From Streptomyces sparsogenes (GTDB taxonomy: Bacteria; Actinomycetota; Actinomycetes; Streptomycetales; Streptomycetaceae): a stretch of DNA of 64,000 nt. Both the position numbers and the translations under genes were made by a program. Under the pieces are notes generated by a model that saw only the letters and a list, made by a program, of their open reading frames with translations, made no database searches and had not been told where the DNA came from. This document shows positions 1-9,287 of the stretch, in pieces. Each line of letters starts with the position of its first letter. The first letter of the stretch is position 1. The DNA lies in assembly GCF_001704635.1 (NCBI RefSeq), contig NZ_MAXF01000020.1, positions 1-64,000 of the forward strand. Direction: 5' to 3'.

Positions 1-1
1 G

Positions 2-226
2 GACGAGCCCGTCCGGCACGGGAAGATCGTCCGTGTCCGCCAGTGGATCGAGGCCGTCATCGACACCCTCAAGGGCCAGCTCAGCCTGGAACAGCACGGC
101 GGCAGAACACCGGCCGGAGTCTTCGCCCGCACCGGACAACGACTCCTCGCCCTGGCAGCCGGCATCTGGCACAACTGGACCACCGGCGCCAAGATCAAAC
201 GATCCCTGATCGCCTACGACCACTGA
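2..226 (+). CDS. IS982-family transposase, C-terminal 74 residues (cut by window edge)
   Basis: An open frame with no start in the window ends at TGA 224-226. It reads as the end of a Streptomyces IS982-type DDE transposase. Visible signatures are RQWIEAVIDTLKGQLSLE, where the Glu of WIEAV is the likely third catalytic acid, then GGRTPAGVFAR, IWHNW and the typical ending KRSLIAYDH. The family cuts and pastes or copies its own IS. The right IS end must lie within about 20 bases after the stop, because the neighbouring convergent gene ends at 246. Whether the element is intact depends on sequence left of the window. Confidence 0.75.
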   Translation, partial: DEPVRHGKIVRVRQWIEAVIDTLKGQLSLEQHGGRTPAGVFARTGQRLLALAAGIWHNWTTGAKIKRSLIAYDH

Positions 227-245
227 GAACATCGGACTCACTCAT

Positions 246-2510
246 CTAGACTCCCGGCCGCCCCAGGGCCTGGAGCGCCTCCCGGCGCGCGCTGTCGTGG
301 CGTTCCTGGCCGGAGCCGACGAGGGTCTTGGTGAGGCCGCTGTCCGCGTCCTCACCGTGCTGCTGGGTCCAGCCCACGACGAGGGAGTCCACCTGCCGCT
401 GGCCGACGTCGAAGACCTTCATGTTGTCCAGCGCCGCCGACGCGTTGGCCTGGGCGGCGTAGTCCTTGCCCCACTCGTACATGCCCGCGTAGAGGATGGA
501 GCCGGCGATGTCGGCGGCAACCGGCAGATGCCCCCCGAGGGGCTTGTCCGGCACGAAGTTGAGCGCCCCTCCGGTCACCAGGAAGCTGGCCGTCCGGACG
601 TCCGTGGCCCACTGCACCGCCTTGTCCCTCTTGTCGAAGAGGATGTCGGAGGTGACCCCGTCGTAGAAGCCGAAGGTGGAGGAGGCGGCGTTGATGGCGG
701 CGGTGCGGTCGTTCGGGTTCTTGAAGTCGGTCCGGGCCAGAGTCTCCGCCGCGTACTGCCGCTCCGCGGCGTACATCCCGGCGTAGGCGTTGGGGTCCTC
801 CGCGACGCCGCGCATGATGCGCGACAGCTCATCGGGCGACACGGCCATGCGGACCGTGCCGTCGTCCGTCCACACCCCGCCGCCCGCGTAAATGTCGGAG
901 CCGTCGCCGGTGCGGGAACGGAGCGTCCCGTCGTCGTCCCCCATCCCGCTGTACGCGTGATTCTTGTAGTCCTCGTTGGTGCGGGACAGGATCTCGTGGG
1001 TGTCGGGGGTGTAGTCCATCAGCATGTGGCCCAGGGGCGAGCGCAGGCCGGCGGGCATCTGATCGCCCTTCCAGTCCTTGTTGAGCAGCTTGATGGTGTC
1101 GTGCATGACCCGCGCCTCGGCCTCGGTGTGTCCGCCCAGCGCGTGGTCGGTGCCCGGCACATTGCCGGTGGCGGCCGCCTCCAGGGCCCGGCCGAACCCG
1201 CCGCGCACATCCGCGTCGGAGGCGTCGTCGCCCACGGTCTCGATGTTGCCGCGCCAGTTGGTGGTGTTCTTGAGGTCCCAGTCGCGGTCCTGCACCAGGT
1301 ACTTCAGCCGGTCGTTGCCGCCGTCCGCCTTCGGGTCGAGATACCCGGTGGCCGTCTTGGGGTCATGGCTCATGATGTCGAGGGCGCCGTCGACGGGGTC
1401 GTTGGCGAACCAGCCGTCGTCCTTGCCGCTGAACTCTCCGTAGAGGTCCCAGATGTTCTTGTCCTTCCGCTCCGCCGCGATCATGTCGTCGGTCAGGTCG
1501 GAGAGGAACTGGGAGGAATACCCGCGGCCCTGCTTCATGAGGGTGACCAGGCTCTGGTAGCCACGGGCCCCCTGGCCCTGACCGGTGCCCACGCTGATCT
1601 TGTTGTCCACCGCGTCCAGGTCGTACTTCTCGACGCCCGCCTTTTTGAGGCCCTCCCGCCACGTGTCGTAGAAGGGGTCGGAGGGGGACTTGGTGGCGGT
1701 GGCCAGGGTGGTGGCCAGGCCCTTTTCCAGGGCGCGGAAGTTCTCCTTGTCGTCGCCCTTGGCCAGGTCGAAGTACTTGTTGGCCAGCTCGATGGTGCCC
1801 TTGGGGCCCATGCCGGCCAGGAAGGTCTGGCTGAACGTCTTGTCGTCCTGGTTGTCCCGGAACAGCCGCTGGTACTCGGCCATCTCCTTGGCGCTGAGCT
1901 TCTCGCCGGAGTTGAGCTTGGTCGAGAGGTCCTTGGCTTCCTCGGCCTCGACCTTCTCGATATCGCCCTCGGCCTTGGCGTTGAACCCGTTGTCGATGCC
2001 GTCGATGAGGTTGGAGTCCCGCACGGCCGCCTGGAGCGCGAGCTTCACGCCCTGGTCGGCGTCGTCGACCGCCTTGACCGCGGCCGCGATGTGTTCCGTC
2101 CATGACAGCTCAGTGGTGTGCAGGTCCGGGTCGTGCTTGATGGTGAAGGCATCGTCCTTGCTGACCTTCGAGAAGTCGTAACTCGCTCTCCCGTCCTCCG
2201 AGACCTTCATCCCGGCCTTCACCGCGTCCGCGACCGCGGACTTCACCTTCCCGTGCAGGTCCTTCAACTGGGCGTGCGCGTCCCGGAGAATCGAGGCGAT
2301 TGCCTTCGCCTCCGTCTGGGCGGCGGTGAATTGCTCATCCGTCATGCCCACCTGAATCTGCCCGAGGCCATTCGCCACGCCGGTCCACGTGCCGTCGGTC
2401 GCGGCCGTCTTTACTTGCTGCTGATATGCCTTCTGGACTTCGGAGAACTGCTTCGCAGCCTCCGTCCATTGCTTCGCTGCGGTCTCCAGGAAAGACAGGT
2501 CGACTGTCAT
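246..2510 (-). CDS. WXG100-like / DUF6571-type large protein
   Basis: A 754-residue hydrophilic protein with no signal peptide or membrane segment. The first ~100 residues (MTVDLSFLETAAKQW...) form a helical hairpin with a WTG turn (DGTWTGVA), as in WXG100/ESAT-6 proteins. The rest resembles large Streptomyces DUF6571 proteins, which I recognise only by general likeness. WXG100 N-termini usually mean export by a type VII (Esx) secretion system, so a secreted effector or polymorphic toxin-like protein is possible; no toxin domain is recognisable. The start at 2510 is chosen because the WXG100 fold begins there; in-frame starts at 2552 and 2555 would add 14-15 residues. The stop codon lies only 20 bases from the end of the transposase gene, so an IS insertion may have shaped the C-terminus. 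Confidence 0.65.
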   Translation of the reverse strand: MTVDLSFLETAAKQWTEAAKQFSEVQKAYQQQVKTAATDGTWTGVANGLGQIQVGMTDEQFTAAQTEAKAIASILRDAHAQLKDLHGKVKSAVADAVKAGMKVSEDGRASYDFSKVSKDDAFTIKHDPDLHTTELSWTEHIAAAVKAVDDADQGVKLALQAAVRDSNLIDGIDNGFNAKAEGDIEKVEAEEAKDLSTKLNSGEKLSAKEMAEYQRLFRDNQDDKTFSQTFLAGMGPKGTIELANKYFDLAKGDDKENFRALEKGLATTLATATKSPSDPFYDTWREGLKKAGVEKYDLDAVDNKISVGTGQGQGARGYQSLVTLMKQGRGYSSQFLSDLTDDMIAAERKDKNIWDLYGEFSGKDDGWFANDPVDGALDIMSHDPKTATGYLDPKADGGNDRLKYLVQDRDWDLKNTTNWRGNIETVGDDASDADVRGGFGRALEAAATGNVPGTDHALGGHTEAEARVMHDTIKLLNKDWKGDQMPAGLRSPLGHMLMDYTPDTHEILSRTNEDYKNHAYSGMGDDDGTLRSRTGDGSDIYAGGGVWTDDGTVRMAVSPDELSRIMRGVAEDPNAYAGMYAAERQYAAETLARTDFKNPNDRTAAINAASSTFGFYDGVTSDILFDKRDKAVQWATDVRTASFLVTGGALNFVPDKPLGGHLPVAADIAGSILYAGMYEWGKDYAAQANASAALDNMKVFDVGQRQVDSLVVGWTQQHGEDADSGLTKTLVGSGQERHDSARREALQALGRPGV

Positions 2511-2753
2511 GACCTGGTGGTACGTAAGCACAAATCCCCCATGGTTGGCCATCAATAGAAAATAAAACGGGTACGTCGGCCAACCGTGACAGTACCCCTG
2601 ACCTGGGGCCGCAAGACCCCTCCGAGGCCGTTTTCATAATACGGCAAGAAAACTTTCACAAAGAAAGGGAAAACGGTCGGACAGCCAGGGGTATTTGTGA
2701 CTCGCCTCACGGTCCGCAGGTCCGTCTCGCACGCAACCCGCGGACGACACCGG

Positions 2754-3656
2754 TCATTTCGGAACTTCGACCCTCACCTCCTTACGGAGAGCGGTGGCGA
2801 TCTGGGCGGACTCGTCGAGCGTCAGATCCCTGGTCCCTTCCTGGGGCGCCACCAGGACCACCGTGTCGTAGTCGGCCCAGACACACAGCGCCAGCGTGTT
2901 GGGCTCATCCGGGCTCGGCTCCTCCTTCGCCCTGATGGCCTGGCACTTCATGACGGCGTTCTCCAAGCCCGCGGGCGACTTGCGCTCCGGGCTGCCCACC
3001 ACGAGGGCGTCACTGTCCTCGCCGCCCACCGTCTCGCTCTTCTTCTTCAGGTTGGTGAAGAAGGCGTCGACGGACTTCTCCGGATCCGGCACAGTCCCGT
3101 AGACGCCCATCATCTGGATCTTCTTCGCGTCATTGGGGGTGGCCCACTCCACCTTCACCCCCATGCCCGACGTCAGGCCGAACTCCTGCGCCTCCTCGCT
3201 GTCCAGTTGTTGCGCGGTGCTGTCCCCTGAATCACTCGTGTATTCACCGAGCACGGTCGAGGGCACGGTGAGCCTGTAGTCCTTTCCGTCGTCGGTCAGC
3301 CCGCCGTCGTCGCTCGCCCCGCGGAACAGCAGGACGCCCCCGACGATCGCGGCGACCACCACCACGGCGCCGATCACCAGACCCGTCGTCTTGCCCTTGC
3401 CGCCCCCGCTCGGCGGGGCCGGCGGCATGCCGGGCGGATAGCCCGGCGGCATCTGGGGTTGCTGCGGATAGCCGTAGCCGGGCTGCGGCGGCTGCGGCTG
3501 CGGCTGCGGCTGCGGGGCGGCGTACGGGCCGCCGCCCTGCCCGTACGGGTCCGGCACCCCCTGCCCGTACGGATTCGGACCGCCCTGCGGCGGCGGACCG
3601 GGCGGCTGGCCCGGAGGCGGCCCGTACGGTCCTGGTGGCGGCTGGTTGTGACTCAT
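2754..3656 (-). CDS. Membrane-anchored protein with Pro/Gly/Gln-rich cytoplasmic tail
   Basis: A 300-residue protein starting MSHNQPPPGPYGPPPG. The first ~85 residues are low-complexity Pro/Gly/Gln/Tyr, including a (QP)n run. Next come a basic KGK segment and one transmembrane helix (TTGLVIGAVVVVAAIVGG). An extracytoplasmic domain of ~190 residues follows, with two cysteines (MKCQ and LCVW) that could form a disulfide. This layout (Pro-rich tail, single TM, exported domain) is common in actinobacterial surface proteins; the exported domain is not recognised. The start at 3656 is preferred over an upstream in-frame codon because AAGGGG precedes it and the Pro-rich tail begins there. It shares orientation with the WXG100-like gene downstream, across a 240-bp gap. 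Confidence 0.7.
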   Translation of the reverse strand: MSHNQPPPGPYGPPPGQPPGPPPQGGPNPYGQGVPDPYGQGGGPYAAPQPQPQPQPPQPGYGYPQQPQMPPGYPPGMPPAPPSGGGKGKTTGLVIGAVVVVAAIVGGVLLFRGASDDGGLTDDGKDYRLTVPSTVLGEYTSDSGDSTAQQLDSEEAQEFGLTSGMGVKVEWATPNDAKKIQMMGVYGTVPDPEKSVDAFFTNLKKKSETVGGEDSDALVVGSPERKSPAGLENAVMKCQAIRAKEEPSPDEPNTLALCVWADYDTVVLVAPQEGTRDLTLDESAQIATALRKEVRVEVPK

Positions 3657-3819
3657 AGGCTGTGGCCCCTTCCCCTCGGCACTGACCCCCTGAGCAGCGG
3701 TCACAGACCTGGACGCGACAAGTGGTGCAACGGGTTCCACTCGCCCCGGGACGGTTCGTCAGGCGCCAAGCAGCTCACGACTTGGCCCTCACACCGATGT
3801 CAGGCTCTAGCGTGCCCGC

Positions 3820-4167
3820 ATGACGACGCCGACGACCAGCACCCAGGCACCCCTCTCCCTCTACGGCTTCCTGCGCCCCAGGCCGGAGCGCGCCGAGGAG
3901 GTCAGACAGCTCCTGTCCTCCCTCGTGGAACCCACTCGGCGGGAAGAGGGCAACCTCGAATACCACCTCCACGAGCACGAGGACGGCCGCCTCTTCCTCT
4001 ACGAGGTCTGGCGCTCCCAGGAGGACCTGGACCGCCACAACGCCCGCGAGCCGCTGCGCGGTTTCCTGGCCAACCTGCTCGACTATCTCGTGGAACTCCC
4101 CGAGGGCTACTTCAACACCATGATCAGCCCCTACCCCGGGGCCGCCTCCGCCGCACCGCAACCGTGA
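3820..4167 (+). CDS. Antibiotic biosynthesis monooxygenase (ABM)-fold protein
   Basis: A 115-residue protein with a single ferredoxin-like ABM/YgiN-type domain. Signatures are LYGFLRPRPERAEEVRQLL, the EPTRREEGNLEYHLHE segment and FLYEVWRSQEDLDRHN. Family members are small dimeric quinol monooxygenases or related oxidative-stress enzymes without a cofactor; the substrate cannot be inferred here. It is a single-gene unit between two minus-strand genes. Confidence 0.8.
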   Translation: MTTPTTSTQAPLSLYGFLRPRPERAEEVRQLLSSLVEPTRREEGNLEYHLHEHEDGRLFLYEVWRSQEDLDRHNAREPLRGFLANLLDYLVELPEGYFNTMISPYPGAASAAPQP

Positions 4168-4219
4168 CGGCGGCGGGCGCGTCCCGCGTTGGTGATGATC
4201 GGGGAACGGAAACACGCCT

Positions 4220-5584
4220 CTAGTCGGTGATGTACCAGTTGCCCTTCAGGTACTCCAGGGTGGAGGTTCCGATCTCGCTCTCGGAGAAGGTGACGGAGGC
4301 CCTGACCGCCGCGGCCGGGATGTCGAACTTGTCGGGGGCTCGTACGACGACCTTCCGCGGGTCGACCGTCGCGGTCTGCAGAGCCTTCTTCTGCGTGGGC
4401 GAGATCATCTGGAACGTGATGGGGAACGTGGCCTCGCACGGACCGAACCCCTCGTCCTCCGCCTTCTTCGCCGCGGGCCCGGCCACCTCGCAGACCGTGT
4501 CGAGGTCCTCCCGGCCCACGGCGTGCAGGTACTGCTCGTACCGCCGGATCGCGCCTTCCTTCGTCCTGGGCGCGGCCTGGTCCGTGGGCTGATCCGTGGG
4601 CTGGTCCGAGGGCGGGTCGGTCGGCTTCTCGTCGGCGGGCCCGCAACTGTCGCTGGTGAAGATGCCCGGCAGCAGACGCTTCGGGTACGGGCCGATCGGC
4701 CCGTTGAAGCCGCTCACATGCTGCTGCGAACCCCACCACCCGGCGTACCCCCACCACGGCTGCCCCTTGACGGGGCGGATGTTGTCCCATGTGTGCCACT
4801 CCGTGCCCTCCGAGGTGCGGTCGAGCGTGGTCTTCACCCGGTGGTAGCCCTTGGTCGGGTAGGAACCGTGGGAACCACGCGCCGAGTACACCGTCGGATG
4901 CCCGCCCTTCGGATCCAGGTCCGACCACTTCACGCTGCACGGATCGCCGCCGTGCTTCGCGAACGTCATCGCCTCCGGCTTGCCGTCGCGCAGTTGCACC
5001 GCGACGCGCTCCCAGTCGCCCTCGTGCCTGTTGCCCCCGAGCAGGTTGTTGTAGGCGTAGAAGAACCAGTACACATACGCCCCGCGCGCCGGGTCGGTCT
5101 TGTGCTTGTGGTACTCCCAGTAGACCGGCGCGCCGGTACCCTCGCCCTCGCGCACCTCCTTCGGCGGGTCGAGGTAGAAGCCGCCATCGGGCTCGGTCGA
5201 GGTGCGCCACCGCTCCCCGTGCCCCGGGCAGGACACCGGCTTGGACGACGCCTTCCCCGGCTCGATGTCCGCGTGCTGGTAGGGATTCTCCGCACTCCCC
5301 AACCGCCGCGGGTCCGCCGGATCGGCCACCGGCCCCTCGTCACGGCACATGCCGTCGTGGTCGAAACGCAGCGCGGAACGCTCGATGAAATGCGTGGCGT
5401 CCATCGGCTCCAGCGTCTCCCCCTTGGCGAGCCGCACCAGCGGCGCGAACCGCGCGGCGTCGGCCGCGGTCCCCTGCGAGGGCTCCGCCCCCGTGTACTC
5501 CTTCTCCTTCTCCGGCCCGCACGCCACCAGCGCCACCGACAGCGACACCGCCACGCCCGCCAAAGCCCGCATCCGACCCCGCAC
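4220..5584 (-). CDS. Secreted lipoprotein with Vps62/NPP1-like domain
   Basis: A 454-residue lipoprotein. The N-terminus MRALAGVAVSLSVALVAC carries a lipobox (LVAC). The middle domain contains NRHEGDWERVAVQL and HPTVYSARGSHGSYP, which resemble the HxxDWE core of Vps62-related and NPP1-like proteins. A Pro/Thr/Asp linker (PTDQPTDQ repeats) leads to a C-terminal ~110-residue domain of the kind often seen at the end of Streptomyces lipoproteins. The GTG at 5584 is chosen as start because GGGGGAG lies six bases upstream; an upstream GTG at 5623 has no such site. It probably acts outside the membrane; function unknown. Confidence 0.6.
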   Translation of the reverse strand: MRGRMRALAGVAVSLSVALVACGPEKEKEYTGAEPSQGTAADAARFAPLVRLAKGETLEPMDATHFIERSALRFDHDGMCRDEGPVADPADPRRLGSAENPYQHADIEPGKASSKPVSCPGHGERWRTSTEPDGGFYLDPPKEVREGEGTGAPVYWEYHKHKTDPARGAYVYWFFYAYNNLLGGNRHEGDWERVAVQLRDGKPEAMTFAKHGGDPCSVKWSDLDPKGGHPTVYSARGSHGSYPTKGYHRVKTTLDRTSEGTEWHTWDNIRPVKGQPWWGYAGWWGSQQHVSGFNGPIGPYPKRLLPGIFTSDSCGPADEKPTDPPSDQPTDQPTDQAAPRTKEGAIRRYEQYLHAVGREDLDTVCEVAGPAAKKAEDEGFGPCEATFPITFQMISPTQKKALQTATVDPRKVVVRAPDKFDIPAAAVRASVTFSESEIGTSTLEYLKGNWYITD

Positions 5585-5945
5585 CGGCTCCCCCTTCGAT
5601 CGCCCACCATCAGCCAGTGGCACGTCTGGACATCACGCGGAATCCGGCTGAACGGTTCCCCCGTTACCTTTCTCGTGGCCCCGAAAACGGGGCGCCTGGC
5701 CCCGGGCCCGGTATGGCTGTCTGCCACCGCTTGACCGCTGATGAGGGACCTGACGACCGCCCGGTGCGTGTGGTGGCTTCGCGGGAACCGGAAGGTATGT
5801 CGTCTCGTCTGAATACGTGGTGAACCCGGGTGAAGCCCTCTATGGGTGCGGGTGCGCAATCGCGCGATGATCACAGAGATACTGGTAGACGTTGAGTGAA
5901 GTCCGGGTCCTGGGGCGCGTTGGCGCCCGAAGTGAGGAGGCATCG
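5585..5945. other. Divergent intergenic region
   Basis: 361 bases between the lipoprotein gene (leftward) and the carboxypeptidase gene (rightward). It should hold both promoters. The only structure I trust is the ribosome site GAGGAGG at 5934-5940, which decides the downstream GTG start at 5946. No operator palindrome or RNA gene was recognised. Confidence 0.5.
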
Positions 5946-8696
5946 GTGGCGGGCGAGTCCCCCGACATGTCGGAGCAGCGGAGCGACCTGCGGTCGGCTT
6001 CGGGCGCGGGTACCGGTACCGGTCGGCCTGCGGCCGATGCCGGTACGGGTGTTGCCGGCGGCAGGGACAGTGGTTCCGGTGCCATCGCCGTTGACGGCGG
6101 TCGGGGTGAGGGGCGGCCGACCGGTGCCGCAGGTGGAGACAGTGCGACCGGCGCCGCCGGTTCGGGAACTGGGGTTTCCGGCGCGACCCGACAGGGCACG
6201 GATGCCGACCGTCCGGATCCGAGGCTGGCTGTGCGTAACGGCGCGGTCGGCGCCGAGGGTAAGGTCGGCGGGGCGCCTGCGTCGTCGTCGGTGACGGCCG
6301 GTGACGGCGAGGGCACCCGGGAACCGGCGGAGGCCGACGGGACCAGTGACGGCAAGGCTGGTCAGGCGACCGGGCCCGCGAAGTCCGGTGCCGCCGGTGG
6401 TGGCAAGGCCGACCGGGCGACGGCGGGGTTCGGAGCCGTAAAGAATTCGGCCGGTGAGGCCGCTGCCTTATCCGGTGGTGGCAAGGCTGACCAGGCAGCT
6501 GCGAGGGTCGGTGCTGCCGACGACGACGAGGCTGGTCAGGCGGCTGCGGCGGCCGGTGCCGTGAAGTCCGGTGCGGCCGGTGACGGTAAGGGTGAGCAGG
6601 CGGGGACGAAGACCAGCGTCTCTGGCAGCGACAAGGTCGACCAGGCGACCGCGGTATTCGGCGCGCTGAAGACGGGCTCGGCAGGCGACGGCAGGGCCGT
6701 CCAGGACACCGCTGCCTCCGACGCCCCGAAGGCCGACGCCGCCGATGATGCCAGTGCAGTCGAGGCGGGTGTGGGATCCGGAGCGGCAGGCGACGGCAAG
6801 TCCGCCGCTCTGTCCAGTGGCGGCAAGGCCGGTCAGGCGCCCGCGAAGCCCGGCGCCACCGGTGGTGGCAAGGCTGATCAGGTGACCGCGGTGTTCGGCG
6901 CTGTGAAGTTAGACGTCACCGAAGGCGGTAGGGCCGAGCAGGCCACCGCCAAGCCCGGCGTCCTCGGCAGCGGCAAGGCCTCCGAGGGCGAGGCCAAGTC
7001 CGCGCCCAAGGCTGCCTCCTGGGGGGCCAGACCAGACGGTGACGGCAAGCCCAAGGAGGATGCCCGGCTCAAGGCCGCCGTCGCGGCCGGGGTCGCCGAG
7101 GACGACAGCGACGGCGTTGGAAAGGTGGGCTCGGCCGATCAGGCCACCCAGCAGATCGAGGCACCCAAGCCGGCGGAGGCCGGGTCCGCCGACCAGCCCA
7201 CCGAGCTGATCAAGGCTCCCACGAACCCGGAGTCCGAGTCCGAGCGCACCAGCAAGTTCGTACCACTGAAGAAGGACGACGCCCCGGCGCTGCAGCCGCT
7301 CAAGGCCCCCAAGCCGGAGGCCGAGCCCAAGGCGACACCGTCGGCTCCTCCGAAGCCGGCGGCACCGACCGAGTCTCCGGCGGAGCCTCGGACTCCGCTT
7401 GACCTGCTCGCCCAGCTGACGAACACTCCGCCCCCGCCAGAGACCCTGATGCGCACGATGGTGCGCCGGGTGAAGATCTGGACCCCGCTGGTGGTGCTTC
7501 TCGGGATAATCTTCGTGGTCGTGCAGGCGATGCGCCCGCTGCCTGCCCCGAAACTGGCGATCGTCGGCAAGTCATCCTCCGTCTTCGAGGGCGGCACGCC
7601 GTCGCTGCCCTGGCCCACTGAGGGGCAGGCGATCGTGGACGTCGACGGACTCGGCCGGGTCGGCTCGTACGGTGAGATGAAGCCGCTGCCCATCGGCAGC
7701 GTGGCCAAGGTGATGACGACGTACATCATCCTGCGCGACCACCCGCTGAAAAAGCGTGAGAACGGGCCGCTGATCGACATCGACCAGAAGGCCGAGGACG
7801 ACTTCACCAACGGTGTCAAGGAGAAGGAGTCGGTCGTCGAGGCCCACAAGGGTCAGAAGATCTCCGAGAAGGAGGCCCTCGAGGCCGTCATGCTGCCATC
7901 CGCGAACAACATCGCGCGGCTGCTGGCCCGCTGGGATGCGAGCACTGAGGAGGCGTTCATCAAGAAGATGAACAACACCGCCAAGGAGCTCGGCATGACG
8001 AACACCACCTACACCGACGCGAGCGGCCTCCTGGAGAGCACCGTCAGTACGGCCGAGGACCAGGTGAAGCTGGGCAAGAAGGCAATGCAGGACCCGGTCT
8101 TCCGGGAGATCGCTAAGGCGACCGAGTACAACTCCACGACCGCCTCCGGGGCGGGCAGCGGCGTCGCCTACCAGAAGACGCAGCGCAACTTCAACAAGCT
8201 CGTCCCCATGTACGGCGTCGTCGGTATCAAGACAGGTTCCACGACCAAGGCCGGTGGCAACCTGCTCTTCGCTGCAGAGAAGAAGGTCGGCGGCTCCACA
8301 CAGCTGATCATCGGCGCGGTCTTCGGGCAGCACAAGAGCCCGATCATCGACACCGCCACCGAGTACAGCAAGCAGCTCATCCTGGCCGTGGACAAGGCGC
8401 TGACCACCAGCACCATCGTGAAGAAGGGCGAGGTCGTCGGCCACGTCGACGACGGCCTGGGCGGTATAACCCCGGTCGTAGCAACCAAGGATCTGACGGC
8501 GGTCGGCTGGCCCGGTCTCAAGGTCAGCCTGAAGCTCACCGCCGGGGGCAAGACCCTCCCGCACACGGCGAAGGCCGGTACGCAGGTCGGCGAGCTGACC
8601 GAGGGTGGCGGCATGGGTGAGGTGAAGGTGCCCGTGGCATTGCAGAAGGACCTCGCCGAGCCGTCGTTCGGCGCGAAACTGACACGAGTACCCTGA
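5946..8696 (+). CDS. D-alanyl-D-alanine carboxypeptidase (peptidase S11) with long repetitive cytoplasmic N-terminus
   Basis: A 916-residue protein. Residues ~511-530 form one transmembrane helix (IWTPLVVLLGIIFVVVQAM). The exported C-terminal half is a low-molecular-weight penicillin-binding protein with all three S11 motifs: Ser585-Val-Ala-Lys588, Ser652-Ala-Asn654 and Lys762-Thr-Gly. It should trim the terminal D-Ala from peptidoglycan stem peptides. The ~500-residue cytoplasmic part is low complexity (Gly/Ala/Asp/Lys) and built of about ten imperfect 16-20-residue units such as GGGKADQVTAVFGAVK. Many carry Thr-x-x-(Phe/Ile). Typical family members lack most of this tail. The GTG at 5946 has a perfect GAGGAGG six bases upstream and is preferred over TTG 5892. 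A strong hairpin terminator follows. Confidence 0.85.
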   Translation: MAGESPDMSEQRSDLRSASGAGTGTGRPAADAGTGVAGGRDSGSGAIAVDGGRGEGRPTGAAGGDSATGAAGSGTGVSGATRQGTDADRPDPRLAVRNGAVGAEGKVGGAPASSSVTAGDGEGTREPAEADGTSDGKAGQATGPAKSGAAGGGKADRATAGFGAVKNSAGEAAALSGGGKADQAAARVGAADDDEAGQAAAAAGAVKSGAAGDGKGEQAGTKTSVSGSDKVDQATAVFGALKTGSAGDGRAVQDTAASDAPKADAADDASAVEAGVGSGAAGDGKSAALSSGGKAGQAPAKPGATGGGKADQVTAVFGAVKLDVTEGGRAEQATAKPGVLGSGKASEGEAKSAPKAASWGARPDGDGKPKEDARLKAAVAAGVAEDDSDGVGKVGSADQATQQIEAPKPAEAGSADQPTELIKAPTNPESESERTSKFVPLKKDDAPALQPLKAPKPEAEPKATPSAPPKPAAPTESPAEPRTPLDLLAQLTNTPPPPETLMRTMVRRVKIWTPLVVLLGIIFVVVQAMRPLPAPKLAIVGKSSSVFEGGTPSLPWPTEGQAIVDVDGLGRVGSYGEMKPLPIGSVAKVMTTYIILRDHPLKKRENGPLIDIDQKAEDDFTNGVKEKESVVEAHKGQKISEKEALEAVMLPSANNIARLLARWDASTEEAFIKKMNNTAKELGMTNTTYTDASGLLESTVSTAEDQVKLGKKAMQDPVFREIAKATEYNSTTASGAGSGVAYQKTQRNFNKLVPMYGVVGIKTGSTTKAGGNLLFAAEKKVGGSTQLIIGAVFGQHKSPIIDTATEYSKQLILAVDKALTTSTIVKKGEVVGHVDDGLGGITPVVATKDLTAVGWPGLKVSLKLTAGGKTLPHTAKAGTQVGELTEGGGMGEVKVPVALQKDLAEPSFGAKLTRVP

Positions 8697-8710
8697 CAGG
8701 TGGACACGGG

Positions 8711-8753
8711 CCGGGCCCCGGTACGCACCGCACTGACGCGTACCGGGGCCCGG
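8711..8753. terminator. Intrinsic terminator between convergent genes
   Basis: A perfect 15-bp inverted repeat (8711-8725 with 8739-8753, 13-base loop) lies 14 bases after the carboxypeptidase stop. A second, weaker GGGCCC hairpin at about 8762-8787 lies just before the end of the convergent inhibitor gene. Confidence 0.8.
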
Positions 8754-8794
8754 TTGTGTTGCAGGGGCCCAGTTGCATTGGGCCCTGTCGGTTC

Positions 8795-9184
8795 TCAGCA
8801 GTCTCTGGCGAACTTCACCGAGGCATTGTTGTTGTACGTGTTCTCCAGGTTGTTTGCGTTGCGGTAGTTGAAGACGTCGCTGGGACCGCTGTAGTTGGAG
8901 TTGTAGAACACGGTGACGGTCATGCATACGTTGGAGACAGCGGATGCGGCATTGTTCTTGACACTCTTGCCCTGACCGTTGCCGGGACTGGTGAACTTGT
9001 ATCCGGCGAGATCCGACACGCTGCTTCTCAGCGCGTTGTGGGAGCCCTGCTGGTTCGAGTTGTAGAAGAAGCAGAAGCTACTCGCCTCGCAGTCGCTCGG
9101 ACTGGCCTGCGCGGTGGTGGCGAAGGCAGGGACGAGCAGGGCAGCGCCCAGGACTGCTGCGGCGAGCTTGGGGGTGCGCTTCAT
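8795..9184 (-). CDS. Secreted peptidase inhibitor family I36 protein
   Basis: A 129-residue protein with a Sec signal peptide (MKRTPKLAAAVLGAALLVPAF, cleavage likely after AQA). A small Cys-containing domain follows with two Asn/Tyr/Gly-rich repeats: FCFFYNSNQQGSHN and TVFYNSNYSGPSDVFNYRN. This is the beta-gamma-crystallin-like pattern of inhibitor family I36 (Streptomyces SMPI-type metalloprotease inhibitors) and of related small secreted proteins. Four cysteines remain after processing. Protease target unknown. Confidence 0.75.
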   Translation of the reverse strand: MKRTPKLAAAVLGAALLVPAFATTAQASPSDCEASSFCFFYNSNQQGSHNALRSSVSDLAGYKFTSPGNGQGKSVKNNAASAVSNVCMTVTVFYNSNYSGPSDVFNYRNANNLENTYNNNASVKFARDC

Positions 9185-9287
9185 TAATTTCGGTCCTCTC
9201 TTTGGGGTCGTCCATGGCGAGTGTGCAGTCCCCAGGTATGCTTGGGAAGGGTGGGCGTGCCAGGACGTAGAAGTGTCGGCCCACTAT

